A stretch of 64,000 bases of DNA from Microbacterium stercoris (GCF_017592545.1 NZ_JAGFOA010000008.1:28091-92090); one strand, 5' to 3'. Shown: positions 41,553 to 50,723, counted from the first letter of the stretch. The notes: generated from the letters alone by a model not told the origin. Numbers and translations are program-made.

Positions 41553-42362
41553 ATGACCGAGCCCCACTCCCGCGAGCCCGAGCCGCGCGAGCCTGAGCCC
41601 CGCGAGCCCCACCCCCGCGAGCCCGAGCCGCGCGAGCCTGAGCCGCGCGAGCCTGAGCCGCGCGAGCCTGAGCCCCGCGAGCCTGACGCCCGCGAGTTCG
41701 TTCAGTCGTTCGCGCGTGGGCTGGCGGTGATCCGGGCGTTCGACGCGGAGCATCCGCGCCTCACGCTGAGCGAGGTCGCGGCCCGCGCCGAGGTGACGCG
41801 GGCCGCTGCGCGCCGGTTCCTGCTCACGCTCGAGCAGCTCGGCTATGTGCGCAGCCACGGCCGCGACTTCGAGCTCACCCCCCGCGTGCTCGAGCTGGGC
41901 TTCAGCTACCTCTCCGCCCTGTCGCTGCCCGAGATCGCGCAGCCGCACCTCGAGCGGCTCTCCCACGAGGTCGGCGAGAGCGTCTCGGCGGCCGTGCTGG
42001 ACGGATCCGACATCGTCTACGTCGCGCGCGTTCCCGTGCGGCGCATCCTCAGCGTCGGCATCCAGATCGGCACGCGCTTCCCCGCCGCCGACACGAGCAT
42101 GGGACGCGTGCTGCTGGCCGCCGCCGGCGATCCGGCCTATGCCGACATCGCGGCGCAGGGCTGGGCCATCGTCGAAGCGGGCCTCGAGCCCGGACTGCGC
42201 TCGGTCGCGGCCCCCATCCACGGCCGCGACGGACGGGTGGTCGCAGCCGTCAACATCCCCACGTCATCCAGCCTCGTGCCGGTCGAGACCCTGCGCGACG
42301 TGCACCTGCCGGCGCTGCTGCGCACCACGGCCGCCATCGAGGCCGAGCTCCGCCACGTCTGA
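41553..42362 (+). CDS. IclR-family regulator with a tandem-repeat N-terminus
   Basis: A 269-residue IclR protein. Residues 7-46 are eight five-residue units (mostly REPEP), giving a charged, proline-rich tail absent from typical family members. The winged HTH follows (about 50-115, with LSEVAARAEVTRAAARRFLL), then the effector-binding domain. Its position after pcaIJF and its closeness to PcaR/PcaU/CatR-type proteins suggest it activates or represses pcaIJF through the dyad at 38758. CGAGGGGACCC precedes the ATG. Confidence 0.87.
   Translation: MTEPHSREPEPREPEPREPHPREPEPREPEPREPEPREPEPREPDAREFVQSFARGLAVIRAFDAEHPRLTLSEVAARAEVTRAAARRFLLTLEQLGYVRSHGRDFELTPRVLELGFSYLSALSLPEIAQPHLERLSHEVGESVSAAVLDGSDIVYVARVPVRRILSVGIQIGTRFPAADTSMGRVLLAAAGDPAYADIAAQGWAIVEAGLEPGLRSVAAPIHGRDGRVVAAVNIPTSSSLVPVETLRDVHLPALLRTTAAIEAELRHV
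41571..41690 (+). repeat. 15-bp tandem repeat, eight units, in the IclR gene
   Basis: Units of the form CGCGAGCC(C/T)GAGCC(C/G) encode REPEP, with REPHP and REPDA variants at units 3 and 8. The period is a multiple of three, so unit loss or gain would keep the frame. Confidence 0.9.
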
Positions 42363-42368
42363 TCCGGA

Positions 42369-43064
42369 TCACCCGCGCCGGATCGAGAACTCGCCCCCGT
42401 CGGGATCCGTCAGCCAGAGCGCGCCATCGCGCTCGCCCGCGAGCCGAGCGCCGAGGGTGACGAGGCGCGCGGCCTCCCGCGCAGGGTCGGCCGCTTCGAG
42501 GTCGAAGCACTGGCGCGTGCCGCCGAGGTCGTCGGGGGAGTCCTCGCCGTCCCACGCGATCTTCGTGCCGCCCCCGGGCGACTGGATGGCGAGCTGCTCG
42601 CCCTCATCCCAGACGACGCTCCAGCCGAGCGCATCGCGCCAGAACGCGCCGCCCGCCCGCGATCCGTCGCACGTCACCTCGCCGAGGGGACCGCAGTGCT
42701 CGAGGTAGCGGTTGCCCGGCTCGATCAGGCAGAGGTCGTACCCCGCGGGATCCGACAGGTACAGGATGCGCCCCGGCGCCGGCGGGTGGGCGCCCCGCAG
42801 GCGGCCTCCGAGCCGCAGGGCCGTCTCGAGCGCGCGCCGCTGATCCTCGACCGTCGCGCTCGTCACATGCAGGTGCAGGCGATCGGGCGCGGCATCCCGC
42901 GCTGCCGACTCGACGAAGCGCAGCCCGACCTGCGTGCTGCTGCCCGGCACCCGCACGCCCCCGGGTTCGTCGACCGCGGTGCGGCCGAGCAACCCCGCCC
43001 AGAAGCATCCGGCCGTGCGCGCATCCGCGACCTCGAAGCTCACCGCCGCCAGTCGCAGAGACAT
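42369..43064 (-). CDS. VOC (glyoxalase-like) family protein with two domains
   Basis: A 231-residue protein with two tandem vicinal-oxygen-chelate halves (about 1-115, LAAVSFEVADARTAGCFWAG; and about 130-231, GAFWRDALGWSVVWDEGEQ), each ending in a DPxG(Y/G) strand. Such proteins may bind metal or small molecules; no substrate can be assigned. It converges with the IclR gene with a 6-base gap. Confidence 0.8.
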   Translation of the reverse strand: MSLRLAAVSFEVADARTAGCFWAGLLGRTAVDEPGGVRVPGSSTQVGLRFVESAARDAAPDRLHLHVTSATVEDQRRALETALRLGGRLRGAHPPAPGRILYLSDPAGYDLCLIEPGNRYLEHCGPLGEVTCDGSRAGGAFWRDALGWSVVWDEGEQLAIQSPGGGTKIAWDGEDSPDDLGGTRQCFDLEAADPAREAARLVTLGARLAGERDGALWLTDPDGGEFSIRRG

Positions 43065-43146
43065 GTCGCCCAGTCTGCGCGCCTATCGGCTCCGTCGCCA
43101 GACGGCGGCGCTGCGGTGCGGGCCGCCGGTCCGGCAGGATGAGCGC

Positions 43147-43959
43147 ATGAGCCGCGCGCCGAGCACCACCTGGGGCCGCGCGATCGGCTTCGCCGGCGTG
43201 GTGTTCTTCGCGCCGCTGGTCGTGGCGCTCGCCGCGGTCTTCGTGCTCGCTCCGGGCAAGCCGTACGGGCTCTCGCTGCTCGCGGCGGGCGGACCGGTCG
43301 CCCTGTTCGGCGCCGTGTGGCTCACGATCCTCACGCATCGCCGTGCGCGCGACGTGTCGGGGCTGGCGCTGTCGGCCGCGGTCATCGGCGTGTGCGCGGC
43401 GGCCGCCGTCGCGCTGCTGCTGCCGATCATCGGATCCTTCCCCGAGGCCGGCTTCGGGGGCCTTGTGTACTTCGGCGCGATCGCCCTCGTTGTGGCGGTC
43501 GGTGTCTACCTCGCCATCGGCGGGCCGTTCTGGCTCGCCGCCACGGCGCTGCTGGCCGCGCCGATCGTGCTGCCCGGCGCCCGTGTGTCGAGCAGACGCG
43601 CGGGCCTTGTGCTCGGGATCGGCGGATCCGTCCTGGCCGTCGCGATGATCGCGACCACCTGGATCTCCGCGGGCGCGGGCGAGTTCGCGCGCGGCTGCCG
43701 TGCCGACGTCGACCAGGCCGGCGCGCCCACCGGCACGTTCACCTGGATCCCGCTCGGCGTGCGCTGCGAATGGCCCGTGGGCACGGCGTCGTTCACCACG
43801 GATCCGGACTGGATCGCGACGATCGTGGTGGTCGTCGCGCTGTCGCTCGCGGCCTTCGGCGTCGGCCTGGTCATCCGCTCGCGCCCCCCGCGCCCGCTCC
43901 CCGCCGTGCCGGCCGAGCGCTGGGATGCCCCCGACGACCCCTGGCACCCGCAGGCCTGA
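43147..43959 (+). CDS. hypothetical multi-pass membrane protein
   Basis: I do not recognise the family. The 270 residues contain about six hydrophobic helices and a stretch between the last two holding two Cys residues (ARGCRADVDQ and GVRCEWP) that could form a disulfide outside the cell. The C-terminal tail is Pro/Trp-rich (WDAPDDPWHPQA). AGGATGAG lies just ahead of the ATG. It is followed by a repeat cluster. Confidence 0.7.
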   Translation: MSRAPSTTWGRAIGFAGVVFFAPLVVALAAVFVLAPGKPYGLSLLAAGGPVALFGAVWLTILTHRRARDVSGLALSAAVIGVCAAAAVALLLPIIGSFPEAGFGGLVYFGAIALVVAVGVYLAIGGPFWLAATALLAAPIVLPGARVSSRRAGLVLGIGGSVLAVAMIATTWISAGAGEFARGCRADVDQAGAPTGTFTWIPLGVRCEWPVGTASFTTDPDWIATIVVVVALSLAAFGVGLVIRSRPPRPLPAVPAERWDAPDDPWHPQA

Positions 43960-43970
43960 CCCCTCCCCGT

Positions 43971-44290
43971 CCGTTGAGCGAGCGCAGGGCCTCGCGCAGG
44001 GCTCGGGCGTCCCCCGCCGGTTGTTCGTTGAGCGAGCGCCAGCGAGTCGAAACGGCCCGGCCTTCGCGCGGGGCTTGGGGCGTCCCTCCCCGGGTTGTTC
44101 GTTGAGCGCCAGCGAGTCGAAACGGCCCGGACTTCGCGCAGGGCTTGGGGCGTTTCGACTCGCTCGTTCCTCGCTCGCTCAACGAGCGGGGGTGAGGGAG
44201 CGCGCGCGCGACGCCCCCAACGGCCCGAACTTCGCGCGGGGTTTGGGGCGTTTCGACTCGCTCGTTCCTCGCTCGCTCAACGAGCGAGCG
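43971..44290. repeat. cluster of short repeats after the membrane protein
   Basis: Five to six copies. GTTGAGCGAGCG-type forward copies occur near 43972, 44027 and 44101; reverse copies (GGCGTTTCGACTCGCTCGTT then CGCTCGCTCAACGAGCG) near 44149 and 44247. Spacers share the locus-specific ACTTCGCGC(A/G)GGGCTTGGGG. The 340-base gap between genes holds nothing else. Confidence 0.85.
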
Positions 44291-44301
44291 GGCGGCGCGC
44301 G

Positions 44302-45105
44302 TCAGTCGGCCAGCGCCGCCCGCGTCTCCTCGACCAGCGCGAGCAGCGCGGAGACCGTGGCGCGCAGCTCATCCGGCGTCCTCCCCGTGGCGCCCGTGAA
44401 ACGACGCGCCCGCGCTCCGAAGTCGGCGGGTGCGGCGGGCAGCGCCTCGGACGCCTCGAGCGCCCCCTTCTCGTTGAGCAGCCAGCGCCGCGCGTGGGCA
44501 TGCAGCGCCTGGGTCAGGATCCCGATCGCTCGCGAGGTGCAGAGGCTCACGTAGAGCGAGTCGGCACGCGAAGCGCCCTTGGTGGCGTTGTGCGCAAGGA
44601 ACTCCGCCTCCCACGCCGCGCTGATCAGCGCGCGGCGCAGGGCTTCTGGATACTCCGTCATCTGCTCACGCAGGGTCGCGAGCGCTCCGGACGGATCCGC
44701 GATCACCTTCGCGAGGGCGAGCTCGCCGGCGTAGCAGGGCGACCAGAACCCGAGCGGATGGCCAGCCTGCACCGCCACCTCGTAGCGGCCGACGCGGCAA
44801 CCCGCCCAGATCCGCTCGACGCGGTCGAGGTCGCGCAGGATCCAATCGACCGCGACGCCGTCCACCCGCAGCCAGGCACCGCCATCCACCCACGGTCCCC
44901 AGTCGCCGGGGGCTGCGACCTCGACACCTGGGCCGGCGAGCGCCTGCAGCGCAGCCACGTCCAGCTCGCCGCGGTAGTAGAGGCCGAGGTCCCAGTCGGA
45001 GTCGAGGCGGTGCGTGCCGCGCGCGCGGCTGCCGCCCAGCGTGACCCCCACGATCCCGGGCACGCCGAGGAGGTCTTCCGCCATCTGCTCGATGCGCTGC
45101 TGCAC
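44302..45105 (-). CDS. nucleotidyltransferase-domain protein
   Basis: A 267-residue protein with the polymerase-beta-like nucleotidyltransferase motif LGGSRARGTHRLDSDWDLGLYY at about residues 23-44 (GS followed by DxD) and a helical C-terminal domain. Relatives include aminoglycoside nucleotidyltransferases and toxin-antitoxin MNT proteins, but no HEPN partner is adjacent, so neither role is claimed. GTG at 45105 is chosen; ATG at 45084 is an alternative. Longer readings upstream are out of character. Confidence 0.75.
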   Translation of the reverse strand: MQQRIEQMAEDLLGVPGIVGVTLGGSRARGTHRLDSDWDLGLYYRGELDVAALQALAGPGVEVAAPGDWGPWVDGGAWLRVDGVAVDWILRDLDRVERIWAGCRVGRYEVAVQAGHPLGFWSPCYAGELALAKVIADPSGALATLREQMTEYPEALRRALISAAWEAEFLAHNATKGASRADSLYVSLCTSRAIGILTQALHAHARRWLLNEKGALEASEALPAAPADFGARARRFTGATGRTPDELRATVSALLALVEETRAALAD

Positions 45106-45280
45106 CCGACCAGGCTGGCACGGCGCAGCGAACGGGGGCGGAGCCCCGCGCTGCCGGTCAGGAATCGCCGCCTTCTCCCCGGGGCTCGCGGCGTGTTCTG
45201 ACCACAACGCCGAGGCTGCGCGGGCGACGAAGTGAGCGGATTCCTGACGCGCCGCCGCCGGATGCGGGCAGACTAGCGAC

Positions 45281-45973
45281 ATGCGAACCATCCGCGACCT
45301 GGACACCGTAGAGCTGATCATCGCCGCGCAGGATCTGTTCGACGAGCTGCGGCGGTCGGAGCGCACGATCGACGCCGGCACTCTGCGCGCGCTGCAGCAG
45401 TCGGGCAACTACGTGGTGGGCCTGTTCGACGGCGAGGGCGACGAGGAGGTCATGGTCGGCGCGTCGATCGCCTTCTTCGGCGCCCCGGCTCGCCGCACGA
45501 TGCACTCGCACATCACGGCGCTGCTGCCCGAGTACCGCGGCCGCGGCTGGGGCCGCGAACTCAAGGAGCACCAGCGCCAGTGGGCGTTCTCGCGCGAGGT
45601 CGGCAACATCACCTGGACCTTCGATCCGCTCGTGGCCCGCAACGCGCACTTCTTCCTCACCGTGCTCGGCGCGCGCGTGACCGGCTATGTCGAGAACCAG
45701 TACGGACTGTGGGGAGGCGGCGACGCGGGCGACGAGTCCGACCGCCTCGACGTGGAGTGGGCCCTCGCCGATCTCGCCACGCCGCCCGCCGAGGACGACG
45801 TCGTCAGCACCGTCGCCATCCCGAACGACATCGAGTCGCTGCGCGTGACCGACCAGGCCGCCGCGCACGAGTGGCGGCGCCGCATCCGCGCATCCCTTGA
45901 GACCGAGCTCGCGAAGGGCCTGCGCATCGCGGGCTTCGACGCCGAGCGCGGCTACCTCTTCGTGCGCGCCTGA
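45281..45973 (+). CDS. predicted GNAT-superfamily acetyltransferase (COG3375 type)
   Basis: A 230-residue protein with an acetyl-CoA-binding signature LLPEYRGRGWGRELKEHQRQ at about residues 84-103, preceded by HSHITAL and followed by GNITWTFDPLVARNAHFF. This layout matches the uncharacterised COG3375 acetyltransferase group. The substrate is unknown. The gene starts at ATG 45281 and is probably monocistronic. Confidence 0.75.
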   Translation: MRTIRDLDTVELIIAAQDLFDELRRSERTIDAGTLRALQQSGNYVVGLFDGEGDEEVMVGASIAFFGAPARRTMHSHITALLPEYRGRGWGRELKEHQRQWAFSREVGNITWTFDPLVARNAHFFLTVLGARVTGYVENQYGLWGGGDAGDESDRLDVEWALADLATPPAEDDVVSTVAIPNDIESLRVTDQAAAHEWRRRIRASLETELAKGLRIAGFDAERGYLFVRA

Positions 45974-46005
45974 TCCCGCGCGGGCCGGCGCCGTCCGCGT
46001 CTGTC

Positions 46006-46093
46006 CGCGGAGCCACATCCTCCCCGTGAGATCACACCATCTCGGATGTGCGCTCGCGCTCGGGATGTGGCCCCGGGGTGCGGGATGTGCCCC
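46006..46093 (+). repeat. 88-bp diverged repeat, copy A
   Basis: Starts CGCGGAGCCACATCC and ends GGGATGTGCCCC, with alternating CACATCC and GGATGTG blocks. About 80% identical to the reverse complement of 47347-47435. It fills most of the gap between the acetyltransferase and the next ORF. Confidence 0.75.
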
Positions 46094-46120
46094 GCGGCGG
46101 GCGTGGTGTATCGATGGAGG

Positions 46121-46528
46121 ATGACGACTGCCGCTGAGCTCGACCCTGACTGGATCCCGCATCGCCGCGGTCTCGACCGCGAACTCGTCGGGTGGATCCG
46201 TCCGGAGGGCGAGGGATTCGTGGCCGTCGACCTGTTCGGCGCCGACGTGAGCGACCAGCTCGACTGGGTCGAGGCCGAGGAGGCGCTCGAGGCGCGTGGT
46301 CTCGGCTGGCTCGCCGAACCGTACATGCTGGAGCGGGCGGGTCAGGATCCGATCCGCGTGCGTGTGGTGGACGTCTCGCCTCCGTCCGCAGACGGGCCGG
46401 GGCGCGTGGTGGTGAAGACCGAGGACTGGGGCGCGATCGACGTTCCCCACGACCTGCACGAGCTGCCGTGGCCGCCGTCGACGCTGCGTCCGCTGCGCGC
46501 GGGGGAGGGCCACTCGCCCTGGGGCTGA
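46121..46528 (+). CDS. hypothetical protein
   Basis: A 135-residue acidic protein I do not recognise. It has a helix-rich centre (DWVEAEEALEARGLGWLAEP) and a beta-rich second half (DPIRVRVVDVSPPS, GRVVVKTEDWGAIDV). GGAGG directly abuts the ATG at 46121, too close for normal use, so an upstream GTG (46103 or 46106) or a leaderless start is possible. It converges with the methyltransferase gene. Confidence 0.6.
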   Translation: MTTAAELDPDWIPHRRGLDRELVGWIRPEGEGFVAVDLFGADVSDQLDWVEAEEALEARGLGWLAEPYMLERAGQDPIRVRVVDVSPPSADGPGRVVVKTEDWGAIDVPHDLHELPWPPSTLRPLRAGEGHSPWG

Positions 46529-46539
46529 TCGGCTGAGCG

Positions 46540-47292
46540 TCAGCCGGGCAGGCGCCAGACCGAGACGTGCGAGTCGCTGTCCGCCGTGAAGGGCGCGCGA
46601 TCCCAGTCGGCGTAGCGGGCCTCTGGTGCGAAGCCGGCGAGCTGGGCCATCAGATCCAGCTCTGACGGCCAGACGTAGCGGAAGTTGTGCGGCGAGTAGC
46701 GATAGCTTCCGTCCTCCTGGCGCGCGTAATGGTGCGAGACCGCGCGCTGCGTCACGAGGTCGTAGGTGTCGAAGCCCAGGTGCTGCTCCGTCACCGCGAA
46801 CGGCACGGCGTCTTGACCGGGAGGCAGACGCCGCAGACCGGGCACACCCACCTCCACCACAAATCGGCCGCCCGGCCGCAGGTGGCGGGCCGCGTTGCGG
46901 AAGCACGCGACCTGCGCCTCCTGCGTGTAGAGGTTGCCGATCGTGTTGAAGACGAGGTAGACGAGCGAGAACTCGCCGTCGACCCGGGTCGTCGCCATGT
47001 CGCCGATCACCACCGGGATCTCCGTGGTCTTGCGTCGCAGTCGATCGGCCATCGCCGGCGAGTACTCGATGCCCGACACCTCCACCCCGCGCTGCTGCAG
47101 CGGGATGGCGACCCGGCCCGTCCCGATCGCGAACTCGAGGGCGCGGCCGCCCTCGGCGAGCTCGGCCAGGAAGCGGGTGGTGCGCTCGAGCAGCTGCGGC
47201 GAGAACCGCGGATCGTCGGGGTCGTCGTACCCCTCGGCCTGGCGCTCCGTCCACAGGTCGCTCGGAACCTCGTCGTGATGCACGCGAGACAC
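46540..47292 (-). CDS. class I SAM-dependent methyltransferase
   Basis: A 250-residue methyltransferase with motif I ALEFAIGTGRVAIPL (about residues 52-66), the acidic strand end SGIEYSP, and HLRPGGRFVVEVGVP as the post-motif region. GTG at 47292 is preferred, with GGTGGCAGG upstream; the longer reading to 47619 would run through a repeated element and a low-complexity Arg/Gly stretch. The stop codon lies within a small hairpin (GGCTGA/TCAGCC, 46531-46545) shared with the convergent gene. Substrate unknown. Confidence 0.82.
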   Translation of the reverse strand: MSRVHHDEVPSDLWTERQAEGYDDPDDPRFSPQLLERTTRFLAELAEGGRALEFAIGTGRVAIPLQQRGVEVSGIEYSPAMADRLRRKTTEIPVVIGDMATTRVDGEFSLVYLVFNTIGNLYTQEAQVACFRNAARHLRPGGRFVVEVGVPGLRRLPPGQDAVPFAVTEQHLGFDTYDLVTQRAVSHHYARQEDGSYRYSPHNFRYVWPSELDLMAQLAGFAPEARYADWDRAPFTADSDSHVSVWRLPG

Positions 47293-47346
47293 CCTGCCAC
47301 CATCCGCGCCGAAGGTGAAGGTGCGCCCGGCCCCGTCCCGCACCTC

Positions 47347-47435
47347 GGGCGCACATCGCGCCCTGCGGGGCCACATCCCGCGCGTGAGCGCGCATCCGGC
47401 AGCGTGTGTTCTCACGGGAAGGATGTGCCTCCGCG
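47347..47435 (-). repeat. 88-bp diverged repeat, copy B
   Basis: In reverse orientation this matches copy A along its length (CGCGGAGGCACATCC at the start, GGATGTGGCCCC near the end). It lies in the divergent gap between the methyltransferase and the SDR gene, 54 bases before the proposed methyltransferase start. Confidence 0.75.
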
Positions 47436-47524
47436 GGGTACACGCCCCGCGCCCCGCCCGACCGCGCCCCCCGCCCCGCGCCCGCCCGACCGCGCCGCGC
47501 CACCCCCGGCGATAGGCTCCCGGC

Positions 47525-48190
47525 ATGCCCCTCGTCCTCGTCACCGGAGCCGGCCGCGCGAACTCGATCGGTGCGGGCATCGTGCCGCGCCTGCGTGCCG
47601 ACGGGTGGGACGTCGTCACGAGCGAGCTCGACGGCGGCGACTACCCCTGCGACCTCTCCAGCGCCACCGAGCCCACGGCCCTGATCGAGCGCATCACCGG
47701 CGATCACGGATCCCTCGACGCGATGGTGCTGAGTCACGCGCACGGCATCGAGTCGGGCATCCTCGACACCACGGCCGAGAGCTTCGACCGGCACATCGCC
47801 GTGAACGCGCGAGCGACCCTGCTGATGATCGCGGAGTTCGCGCGCCGGATCGGTCCCGATGGCGGTGCGATCGTCGCGTTCACGAGCGATCACGTCACGG
47901 GCAATCTGCCCTACGGATCCTCCAAGGGCGCCCTCGACCGCATCGTCATCTCCGCCGCTCGCGAGCTGGGCCCGCGTGGCATCTCGGCGAACGTCGTCAA
48001 CCCCGGACCGATCGACACCGGATGGATGGACGCCGCCACCCGCGAGCACCTGCTCGCGATGCAGCCGCTCGGTCGCGCGGGCACGCCGCGCGACATCGCC
48101 GGCGTCACGTCGTTCCTGCTCTCGCCGGAGGGCCGCTGGATCAGCGGCCAGCTCCTGAACGTCGACGGCGCGTTCAGCGCGCGCTACTGA
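47525..48190 (+). CDS. SDR-family oxidoreductase
   Basis: A 221-residue short-chain dehydrogenase with a slightly unusual cofactor loop VTGAGRANSIGAGI, NARATLL, a Ser in AFTSDHV and the catalytic YGSSK. The C-terminal WISGQLLNVDGAF is characteristic. Cofactor and substrate cannot be assigned. It is divergent from the methyltransferase gene. Confidence 0.85.
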   Translation: MPLVLVTGAGRANSIGAGIVPRLRADGWDVVTSELDGGDYPCDLSSATEPTALIERITGDHGSLDAMVLSHAHGIESGILDTTAESFDRHIAVNARATLLMIAEFARRIGPDGGAIVAFTSDHVTGNLPYGSSKGALDRIVISAARELGPRGISANVVNPGPIDTGWMDAATREHLLAMQPLGRAGTPRDIAGVTSFLLSPEGRWISGQLLNVDGAFSARY

Positions 48191-48239
48191 TCCGCGACCA
48201 CCCGTGACGCCGCGCGCTGCGCGCGGCAGGATGGCGGGC

Positions 48240-48569
48240 ATGAGCATCCAGCTGATCGACCAGAAGGATCTCGCGGGCGGCGATCTCGAGGGCTACCTGT
48301 TCGGCTCGTCCGTGTCGGTGATCTTCCAGCGCGACACCGCCCCCGGTTTCCGCGTGCGCCTGCACCGCCACCCCTACGACGAGACCTTCCTCGTGCGGTC
48401 GGGGCGGGCCCTGTTCACGGTCGGAGACGAGCGCATCGAGGCGGCCGGCGGGCAGATCCTCGTCGCGCCGGCGCACACGCCGCACCAGTTCGAGGTGATC
48501 GGTCCGGAGCCCTACGAAGGCGTGCACATCCATGCCGCGCCGCGGTTCGAGACCGAGTGGCTCGAGTAG
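48240..48569 (+). CDS. cupin-domain protein
   Basis: A 109-residue single cupin with the metal motif RLHRHPYDETFLV (His, His, Glu) and the second motif HTPHQFEV. ATG at 48240 is chosen because AGGATGG lies just upstream; ATG at 48231 is possible. Function unknown. Its stop abuts the stop of the convergent GrpB-family gene. Confidence 0.82.
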   Translation: MSIQLIDQKDLAGGDLEGYLFGSSVSVIFQRDTAPGFRVRLHRHPYDETFLVRSGRALFTVGDERIEAAGGQILVAPAHTPHQFEVIGPEPYEGVHIHAAPRFETEWLE

Positions 48570-49181
48570 TCAGACAGGCAGCCCCGCGGCGCTGAAAGCG
48601 CGCGTGTAGATCTCGCGGATCACCGCCTGCTTGCGGGCGTTGTACTGCATCACGGTCTCGCCGCGGCTGTTCGCGTCCGCGGCCGACGCGCGCTTCACCG
48701 CGGCGTAGAGCAGGCGGTCGGCCTCGTCGCGGCGCAGGTGATCGCGGAAGATGCGGTGCTTCCACGGCTCCGCGGCCGAGGGTCCCCAGACGTGCAGGTT
48801 CGCCTGCGGATCCGGCAGCTTGAGGCAGCGGTGCTCCTGCCACCAGGGCTCGCGCACGGTGTGGATGAACCCCACGTCCCGCAGCGGCGGCAGCCATCCG
48901 GCTTCGTCGGCCGGATCCGCCACGATCAAGTCGACGTCGATGATCGGCTTCGCAGGCAGGCCCGGCACCGACGTCGAGCCCACGTGCTCGAGCTGCAGCA
49001 CCCGCGCCCCGAGCGCCGATCGCACGATCTCGGCGACCCGCTCGTACGAGGCGGGCCACGACGGATCCGGCTCGGCGATCTCGATATCGCCCTCGCGCGT
49101 CTCGTATCCGGCCACCCACGGGGTCTCGCCGGGCGGGGCCGGCGCGTCGGAGAAACTCGTGATCTCGTGCGAAGTCGGCAT
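48570..49181 (-). CDS. GrpB-family nucleotidyltransferase-like protein
   Basis: A 203-residue member of the GrpB (UPF0157) family, related to nucleotidyltransferases. Conserved blocks are [20 protein letters not shown] and DVDLIVADP, with [10 protein letters not shown] and [19 protein letters not shown]. No enzymatic role is established for most members. MPTSHEI at 49181 is chosen, with GGTGACGAG ahead; the longer reading to 49226 is less likely. Confidence 0.85.
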   Translation of the reverse strand: MPTSHEITSFSDAPAPPGETPWVAGYETREGDIEIAEPDPSWPASYERVAEIVRSALGARVLQLEHVGSTSVPGLPAKPIIDVDLIVADPADEAGWLPPLRDVGFIHTVREPWWQEHRCLKLPDPQANLHVWGPSAAEPWKHRIFRDHLRRDEADRLLYAAVKRASAADANSRGETVMQYNARKQAVIREIYTRAFSAAGLPV

Positions 49182-49312
49182 CTCGTCACCCTGCCATAAG
49201 GATCGGATCCGCCCGGCGATCCTCACGGCGCCTCGCGCCTAAGATTGTTCCCATCCGCGCGCGTGTGCCCGCGCGCGCCTCTCACCCGTTCCTCCCGACC
49301 ATTGGAGCCACC

Positions 49313-50698
49313 ATGGCCGAACCCTCCCGCCTCGACAAGGTCATCAGCCTCGCCCGCCACCGCGGGTTCGTCTTCCAGGCAGGAGAGATCTACGGCGGAT
49401 CGCGCTCCGCATGGGACTACGGCCCCCTCGGCACGGAGCTGAAGGAGAACATCCGCCGGCAGTGGTGGCAGACGTTCGTGCGCGGCCGCGGCGACATGGT
49501 GGGCCTCGACTCGTCGATCATCCTGCCCTCGAAGGTGTGGGAGGCCTCGGGCCACGTCGCGACCTTCACCGACCCGCTGGTCGAGTGCCTGCAGTGCCAC
49601 AAGCGTCACCGCGAGGACCACCTGCTCGAGGCCTTCGAGGCGAAGAAGGGCCGCCAGCCCGGGAACGGCATGGCCGACATCGTCTGCCCCGACTGCGGCA
49701 CCCGCGGCCAGTGGACCGAGCCGAAGTCGTTCTCGGGTCTTGTGAAGACCTTCCTCGGCGTCGTCGACGACGAGTCGTCGCTCTTCTACCTGCGTCCCGA
49801 GACGGCCCAGGGCATCTTCGTGAACTTCTCGAACGTGCTCACCGCCTCGCGCAAGAAGCCGCCGTTCGGTGTCGGCCAGGTCGGCAAGGCCTTCCGCAAC
49901 GAGATCACGCCCGGCAACTTCATCTTCCGCACGCGCGAGTTCGAGCAGATGGAGATCGAGTTCTTCGTGCCGCCGGCCGAGGCCGCCGAGTGGTTCGAGC
50001 ACTGGGTCGACGCGTGCTGGAACTGGTTCATCGACCTCGGCATCGACCCGCAGAACATGCGCAAGCTGGACATCCCGGATGGCGAGCGCGCGCACTACTC
50101 CGATCGCACGATCGACTTCGAGTACGACTTCGGCTTCCCGGGCAAGGGCTGGGGCGAGCTCATGGGTGTCGCCAACCGCACCGACTTCGACCTCACGAAC
50201 CACATCGAGCACTCGGGCAGCAAGCTCGAGTACTTCGACCAGGCGTCGGGCGAGAAGTACGTGCCGTACGTGATCGAGCCGTCGTTCGGCCTCACGCGCT
50301 CGATGATGGCCTTCCTCATCGACGCCTACGAGGAGGAGGAGGTGCCGAACGCCAAGGGCGGCACCGACACCCGCACGGTGCTGCGTCTGGACCCGCGCCT
50401 CGCGCCCGTCAAGGTCGCCGTGCTGCCGCTGTCGCGCAACGAGCGCCTGTCGCCGCTGGCTCGCGAGGTGGCCGACACCCTGCGCCAGCAGTGGAACGTC
50501 GACTTCGACGACGCCGGCGCCATCGGCCGCCGCTACCGCCGTCAGGACGAGATCGGCACGCCGCTGTGCGTGACCGTCGACTTCGACTCGCTCGACGACA
50601 ACGCGGTCACCGTCCGCGACCGCGACACCATGGCCCAGGAGCGTGTGCCGCTCGAGGGCCTGAACGCCTACCTCGCGGAGCGACTGCGCGGCGCCTGA
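49313..50698 (+). CDS. glyS: glycyl-tRNA synthetase (single-chain, dimeric type)
   Basis: Charges tRNA-Gly in the cytoplasm. The 461-residue protein is the alpha2-type class II enzyme. It shows [20 protein letters not shown] at the N-terminus, [20 protein letters not shown] (motif 2) and [20 protein letters not shown] (motif 3), ending in an anticodon-binding domain with [20 protein letters not shown] precedes the ATG at 49313. A clear terminator follows, so it is monocistronic. Confidence 0.97.
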   Translation: MAEPSRLDKVISLARHRGFVFQAGEIYGGSRSAWDYGPLGTELKENIRRQWWQTFVRGRGDMVGLDSSIILPSKVWEASGHVATFTDPLVECLQCHKRHREDHLLEAFEAKKGRQPGNGMADIVCPDCGTRGQWTEPKSFSGLVKTFLGVVDDESSLFYLRPETAQGIFVNFSNVLTASRKKPPFGVGQVGKAFRNEITPGNFIFRTREFEQMEIEFFVPPAEAAEWFEHWVDACWNWFIDLGIDPQNMRKLDIPDGERAHYSDRTIDFEYDFGFPGKGWGELMGVANRTDFDLTNHIEHSGSKLEYFDQASGEKYVPYVIEPSFGLTRSMMAFLIDAYEEEEVPNAKGGTDTRTVLRLDPRLAPVKVAVLPLSRNERLSPLAREVADTLRQQWNVDFDDAGAIGRRYRRQDEIGTPLCVTVDFDSLDDNAVTVRDRDTMAQERVPLEGLNAYLAERLRGA

Positions 50699-50723
50699 CC
50701 CCGCGACTGCGACCGTTCGCACA

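Noticed and set aside
44302..45105. MNT/HEPN toxin-antitoxin or aminoglycoside resistance gene
   Set aside because: The nucleotidyltransferase motif is present but no HEPN partner or resistance-type C-terminal domain could be identified.
47293..47619. N-terminal extension of the methyltransferase
   Set aside because: The extension is Arg/Gly-rich, reads through the 88-bp repeat and overlaps the start of the divergent SDR gene.
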